A DNA stretch of 25,073 bases, taken from assembly GCA_964567585.1 (NCBI GenBank), contig CAZMND010000024.1, positions 1 through 25,073 of the forward strand. The letters run 5' to 3'. Origin of the DNA: CALZKI01 sp964567585 (lineage in GTDB: Bacteria > Bacillota > Clostridia > Lachnospirales > Lachnospiraceae). The first letter of the stretch is position 1; each line of letters begins with the position of its first letter. A program made the position numbers and the translations under genes. Positions 22,217 to 25,073 of the stretch are shown one piece after another. The notes beneath the pieces are model-generated. The model did no database searches and was not told where the DNA came from. It was given only the letters and a program-made list of their open reading frames with translations.

Positions 22217-22990
22217 TTACCAGCGTTTCCAAGCCGCCTGTTTTGAATTCCACAAAAAGTCCAAAGCCTCTTTGTCGCGAAGCGTATCCATGCATTTCCA
22301 AAAACCATAATGTTTGTACGCCGCTAATTTCCCGTTATGTGCCAGATTTTCAAGCGGTTCGCGTTCAAAAAAGGTTTCATCCCCTTTTATATAATTAAAC
22401 ACTTCCGGCTCAAGCACCATAAAACCTGCATTAATCCAGCCGCCGTCTTCTTTTGCCTTTTCAGAAAACTGCTTAACGCTCTGATTTTCATCAATATCAA
22501 GCACACCAAAACGTCCGCCCGGCTGAATCGCTGTAATTGTAGCAGCTTTCCCGTTTTTCTTATGAAATTCCAGCAATTCATTCAAATCAACGTTGGAAAC
22601 CCCATCACCGTAAGTCATCATAAACGTTTCATCGCCAATATATTTTTGCACGCGTTTTAAACGTCCCCCGGTCATGGTAGAGTAACCCGTATCTACAACT
22701 GTCACTTTCCATGGCTCAGCCACGTTGTTATGCACAATCATTTCATTGTTGTTTGAAAAATCGAATGTGATATCGCTTCTGTGTAAATAATAATCCGCGA
22801 AATATTCTTTGATTACATATCCTTTATAGCCACAACAAATAATAAATTCATCGAAGCCATAGGAGGAATAGTATTTCATGATATGCCACAAAATAGGCGC
22901 ATCGCCCACTTCAATCATTGGTTTTGGTTTCAAATGGCTTTCCTCGCTGATACGCGTTCCCAAGCCTCCTGCCAGAATAACAACTTTCAT
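22217..22990 (-). CDS. rfbF: Glucose-1-phosphate cytidylyltransferase
   Basis: 257 aa, the exact usual length of RfbF/AscA/DdhA. It makes CDP-glucose and PPi from CTP and alpha-D-glucose 1-phosphate. Diagnostic blocks are easily seen: VILAGGLGTRISEESHLKPKP, PILWHIMKYYS, IICCGYKGYVIKEYF, VDTGYSTMTGGRLKRVQKY, MTYGDGVSNVDLNEL and GFWKCMDTLRDKEALDFLW. First gene of the 16-gene operon; GGAGGA five bases before the ATG. Its presence fixes the sugar pathway as CDP-linked rather than UDP- or dTDP-linked, which matters for reading the genes downstream. Confidence 0.93.
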   Translation of the reverse strand: MKVVILAGGLGTRISEESHLKPKPMIEVGDAPILWHIMKYYSSYGFDEFIICCGYKGYVIKEYFADYYLHRSDITFDFSNNNEMIVHNNVAEPWKVTVVDTGYSTMTGGRLKRVQKYIGDETFMMTYGDGVSNVDLNELLEFHKKNGKAATITAIQPGGRFGVLDIDENQSVKQFSEKAKEDGGWINAGFMVLEPEVFNYIKGDETFFEREPLENLAHNGKLAAYKHYGFWKCMDTLRDKEALDFLWNSKQAAWKRW

Positions 22991-23043
22991 TTTTATCCTC
23001 CGTGATACAAATTTCTTCCATGAAGATACAAACTGCCTATCTA

Positions 23044-23072
23044 ATCATACCATATATATCGGCAGAATAGGA
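23044..23072 (-). promoter_or_regulatory. Possible extended -10 promoter of the glycan operon
   Basis: On the minus strand TATGAT (23049-23044) is preceded by TGG, an extended -10 (TGnTATGAT). The -35 region (TCCTAT) is poor. The transcript would start about 45-50 nt before the rfbF ATG. Confidence 0.4.
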
Positions 23073-23098
23073 AAAAAAATTAGATTTTTCCTCCTATT
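23066..23098. terminator. Long hairpin between the toxin-antitoxin-like operon and rfbF
   Basis: Two 14-nt arms (23066-23079 and 23085-23098) can pair along their full length with two G-T pairs around a 5-nt loop. The arms contain A and T runs, so it is not a textbook terminator on either strand. It may end the upstream operon or mark the operon boundary; it overlaps the weak -35 of the rfbF promoter. Confidence 0.35.
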
Positions 23099-23111
23099 TC
23101 CAAAACACAAT

Positions 23112-23597
23112 TCACTTTCCCTCTTTTTTCATAACCTCACGCATGATTTTTACGCCCCTTGCAGTAAAATCTTCTTCCGCTAAACCTTTGGCCTCCAAAA
23201 TTCTTTCGATAGCTTGCGCAGGGTCAAGTGAATGATATGGATAATATAAATCTCGAAGTTCTTTGGGTTTAATAAGTTTATATATTTGTTTGCTGTTTTT
23301 TTGATGGGTATATGACCAATAACGATAAAGATATCCCATCCAATACAACTCATCTTCTGTATACTTTTCTTTTCCATATGAGCTTCTGCCAAATTCGATA
23401 TTTATCTCATCTATAATCTGATTGACATCACAAGCTTCAAACAAAAAATCGCCCGTATCCATTCGTCTTGCGACCTTGGAATTCATAAATCTTCTCATAA
23501 ATATCAAAGAACTGCAGTCCATCTCTATTCCGGATGTAACAAATAAATCCGCCTGCATTTTACACAATTTCAAACCATTTTCATCAATTTTCTTCAT
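23112..23597 (-). CDS. Partner (putative antitoxin) of the HTH-DUF3990 gene
   Basis: 161 aa, soluble, mostly helical and charged; no membrane segment or signal peptide. It shows no named motif I can place firmly. Its pattern (CKMQADLFVTSGIEMDCSSL, FMRRFMNSKVARRMD, ELYWMGYLYRYWSYTHQK, LRDLYYPYHSLDPAQAIERI) resembles small partner proteins found next to DUF3990-type genes. The ATG at 23597 overlaps the stop of the upstream toxin-like gene by ATGA, so the two are co-translated. By position and coupling it is the probable antitoxin; toxin-first order is less common but known. The evidence is contextual, not a family match. Confidence 0.55.
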   Translation of the reverse strand: MKKIDENGLKLCKMQADLFVTSGIEMDCSSLIFMRRFMNSKVARRMDTGDFLFEACDVNQIIDEINIEFGRSSYGKEKYTEDELYWMGYLYRYWSYTHQKNSKQIYKLIKPKELRDLYYPYHSLDPAQAIERILEAKGLAEEDFTARGVKIMREVMKKEGK

Positions 23598-24451
23598 TTC
23601 AAAATATCCTCTATATATTCGCCCTGACCTCTGTATTGCTTACGGGCAACTTTCACTTTGTCATTTCCAATACGTGATTCTTCCCTCTTATTCGAAAGAT
23701 AATATGCCTTTTCATCCGACGCCAAATAACAATGCCGCAATATCTTAAGCTGTCCCAGTGCTTTATCCGTAACAAACACATATTGATTACCAAGACTCGT
23801 CGCTGACAAACAATGCTGACATTGAACATCGGTAATTTCGCCCTCAATAAAACTATCTATAATTTCGAACATTCTATTATCTGCAATGGGTGCCACAATA
23901 TAATCCACACCTTCGAGTTTTGAAAGTAAATTGACTATAATAGGATGTTTTTCATAACCAACTAATTTATTACGAAAATATGCAATCAAAAGCATCCAAT
24001 CACGGTCAACGTTAAGCTGTGTATACCTCAAATCTTTTTTTTCAAATTCTAAAATATAAAGTGATGATTCCGGATAGTTTGCCACAAACATGGCAGACTG
24101 TTCCAAACTTTCACCACAATAAAAGCCTTGGCCAAAATCGTTTGTATTTTTAGATTTTTCTGTAGAAATCTGTCCTTCAATATAGGTCTTCGCTCCATGA
24201 AAAAGTATCGTTGAATTAATTCCGCAATCTTCCTTAAACAATTGTTCTTTAATTTTGTTAAGTCGGATACCTTTATTAAATGCGAAATTATAGAAGGCAT
24301 TTAAATTAGAATCTGTTGCTTGTTCATCATTTTTTCTCCATCGTGAAATAGTTGTCGGTGTTACACCAACACTATCAGCAATGTCTGATGCAGTTATATT
24401 CAATAATTCCATTACAATTTCAATATCTGTACGCAATTCAAAATTATTCAT
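23594..24451 (-). CDS. XRE-HTH fused to DUF3990-like (ADP-ribosyltransferase-type) domain, putative toxin
   Basis: 285 aa. Residues 8-60 are an HTH: EIVMELLNITASDIADSVGV followed by TPTTISRWRKNDEQ. From about residue 78 the sequence matches the DUF3990 pattern: STILFHGAKTYIEG (H85), DFGQGFYCGESLEQSAMFV (the FGxGFY block) and YILEFEKKDLRY. Those blocks resemble the HYE-type ADP-ribosyltransferase fold, which would make it a NAD-using toxin acting in the cytoplasm; catalysis is inferred. The C-terminus holds a Cys/His pair (CQHCLSATSLG) as in some relatives. The fused HTH probably lets the protein repress its own promoter, where two repeated palindromes overlap the -35/-10. AAAAGGAG precedes the ATG at 24451. 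The partner gene overlaps its stop. Confidence 0.72.
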   Translation of the reverse strand: MNNFELRTDIEIVMELLNITASDIADSVGVTPTTISRWRKNDEQATDSNLNAFYNFAFNKGIRLNKIKEQLFKEDCGINSTILFHGAKTYIEGQISTEKSKNTNDFGQGFYCGESLEQSAMFVANYPESSLYILEFEKKDLRYTQLNVDRDWMLLIAYFRNKLVGYEKHPIIVNLLSKLEGVDYIVAPIADNRMFEIIDSFIEGEITDVQCQHCLSATSLGNQYVFVTDKALGQLKILRHCYLASDEKAYYLSNKREESRIGNDKVKVARKQYRGQGEYIEDILK

Positions 24452-24474
24452 AAAACCACTCCTTTTATTATTTC

Positions 24475-24506
24475 AAACTTATTATAACAAATGTTGAAAA
24501 CAAGTT
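24475..24506. promoter_or_regulatory. Operator A of the HTH-DUF3990 operon
   Basis: AAACTTATT ... ATGTTGAAAACAAGTT. Inverted half-sites AACTTATT and AACAAGTT give dyad symmetry. It covers the whole -10 to -35 spacer of the operon promoter. A second copy lies at 24520-24552. Confidence 0.65.
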
Positions 24507-24509
24507 CAA
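24481..24509 (-). promoter_or_regulatory. Promoter of the HTH-DUF3990 operon
   Basis: On the minus strand TTGAAC (24509-24504), 17-nt spacer, TATAAT (24486-24481). Near consensus, about 30 nt before the start codon, and overlapped by operator A. Confidence 0.8.
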
Positions 24510-24519
24510 TGCATTTTAC

Positions 24520-24552
24520 AAACTTATTGTTTACATATGTTGAGAACAAGTT
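24520..24552. promoter_or_regulatory. Operator B of the HTH-DUF3990 operon
   Basis: AAACTTATT ... ATGTTGAGAACAAGTT. Same half-sites as operator A with one changed base in the right block and one extra base in the centre; start-to-start spacing is 45 bp. It lies just upstream of the -35, so two repressor dimers could bind. Confidence 0.6.
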
Positions 24553-24582
24553 TTTGATAAAAAATTATTTTATCCACACAAC

Positions 24583-24613
24583 AAAAAACCACCCGACATT
24601 CATCGAGTGGTTT
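24583..24613 (-). terminator. Terminator after rplA
   Basis: On the minus strand AAACCACTCGA (24613-24603) pairs with TCGGGTGGTTT (24596-24586), one G-T pair, 6-nt loop, then a T run to 24583. It closes the rplK-rplA-type unit before the island begins. Confidence 0.88.
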
Positions 24614-24625
24614 CCAGTATATCCA

Positions 24626-25073
24626 TTATGATAATTTAGCTGTGTTAAGTTTCACACCAGGACCCATTGTTGTAGCGAGAGATACGCTTCTTAAGTACTG
24701 GCCTTTCAATGCTGATGGTTTTGCTTTCTGAATAGCATCCATTAATGCATTGTAGTTATCCTGTAACTGTTCTTCTGTGAAAGAAACCTTTCCAAGTGGA
24801 CAGTGGATAATATTTGTTTTATCAAGTCTGTATTCGATTTTACCGGCTTTGATATCAGCGATAGCTTTTGTTACGTCCATTGTAACTGTACCAGCCTTAG
24901 GGTTTGGCATTAAACCTTTAGGACCAAGTACTTTACCAAGACGACCAACAACACCCATCATATCAGGTGTAGCAACAACAACGTCGAAATCTAACCAACC
25001 TTCGTTCTGAATCTTTGGAATTAATTCTTCGCCGCCTACGTAATCTGCGCCTGCTGCTTCTGCTTCGTCTAAT
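24626..25073 (-). CDS. rplA: 50S ribosomal protein L1, C-terminal part (5' end outside window)
   Basis: The open frame runs in from the right edge; the visible 148 or so residues begin LDEAEAAGADYVGGEELIPK and end TMGPGVKLNTAKLS with TAA at 24628-24626. The L1 signature block MMGVVGRLGKVLGPKGLMPN and KAGTVTMDVTKAI is intact, as is KTNIIHCPLGKVSF. L1 binds 23S rRNA at the L1 stalk and in many bacteria represses its own operon. An ATG inside the frame at 24961 is not the start; the family is about 230 residues, so the true start is beyond the window. It is followed by a strong terminator and then accessory genes where rplJ would normally be. Confidence 0.95.
   Translation of the reverse strand, partial: LDEAEAAGADYVGGEELIPKIQNEGWLDFDVVVATPDMMGVVGRLGKVLGPKGLMPNPKAGTVTMDVTKAIADIKAGKIEYRLDKTNIIHCPLGKVSFTEEQLQDNYNALMDAIQKAKPSALKGQYLRSVSLATTMGPGVKLNTAKLS

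Noticed and set aside
22995..23030. Direct repeat of TTTGTATC in the rfbF 5' UTR as an operator.
   Set aside because: Only 8 bp in AT-rich DNA; too likely by chance.

Overview
The window looks like the chromosome of a low-GC Gram-positive, most likely a Clostridia/Lachnospiraceae-type anaerobe. The reasons are AT-rich sequence, strong GGAGG-type ribosome binding sites, an L10-leader attenuator in front of rplJ, and Rpn/PD-(D/E)XK and ORF6N accessory genes of the type common in that family. The taxonomic call is inference.

The two ends are core ribosomal-protein genes on the minus strand: the C-terminal part of rplA (L1) on the right, closed by a clean intrinsic terminator, and the first 21 codons of rplJ (L10) on the left, with its own promoter, L10 leader and attenuator. 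These genes are normally neighbours. Here about 24 kb of accessory DNA lies between the rplA terminator and the rplJ promoter, so this is an island in a ribosomal-protein operon junction that leaves both transcription units intact.

Right part of the island (about 23.1-24.55 kb): a two-gene toxin-antitoxin-like operon. An XRE-HTH/DUF3990-like (ADP-ribosyltransferase-type) fusion overlaps a small partner gene by ATGA. It is preceded by a near-consensus promoter wrapped in two repeated palindromic operators.

Centre (3.8-23.0 kb): one tightly packed 16-gene minus-strand operon for a surface glycan. The upstream half encodes nucleotide-sugar enzymes: CDP-glucose synthase (rfbF type), a UDP-glucuronate-decarboxylase-like SDR, a nucleotide-sugar 6-dehydrogenase, an Fe-S/PLP 3-dehydrase (rfbH type), a DRE-TIM aldolase/lyase, an acetolactate-synthase-like TPP enzyme and a reductase-like SDR. 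Together they suggest a CDP-linked deoxy, possibly branched, sugar made through CDP-glucuronate; that route is inference. The downstream half encodes polymer building and decoration: a WcbI-like acyltransferase, a frameshifted FkbM methyltransferase, a TagF-like glycerophosphotransferase, three GT2 proteins, TagD, a radical SAM/SPASM-like enzyme and a GDPD-like phosphodiesterase. Five of these proteins, from unrelated catalytic families, carry the same kind of N-terminal Rossmann-like domain. No flippase, polymerase, ABC exporter or lipid-carrier initiating transferase is present.

Left part (0.4-3.75 kb): a cluster of small mobile or selfish genes. It has an intact Rpn-family nuclease/transposase flanked by perfect 17-bp inverted repeats, an XRE regulator, an internally deleted Rpn remnant, and an ORF6N-PLD-like gene bracketed by a direct duplication of the remnant's 3' end and terminator.
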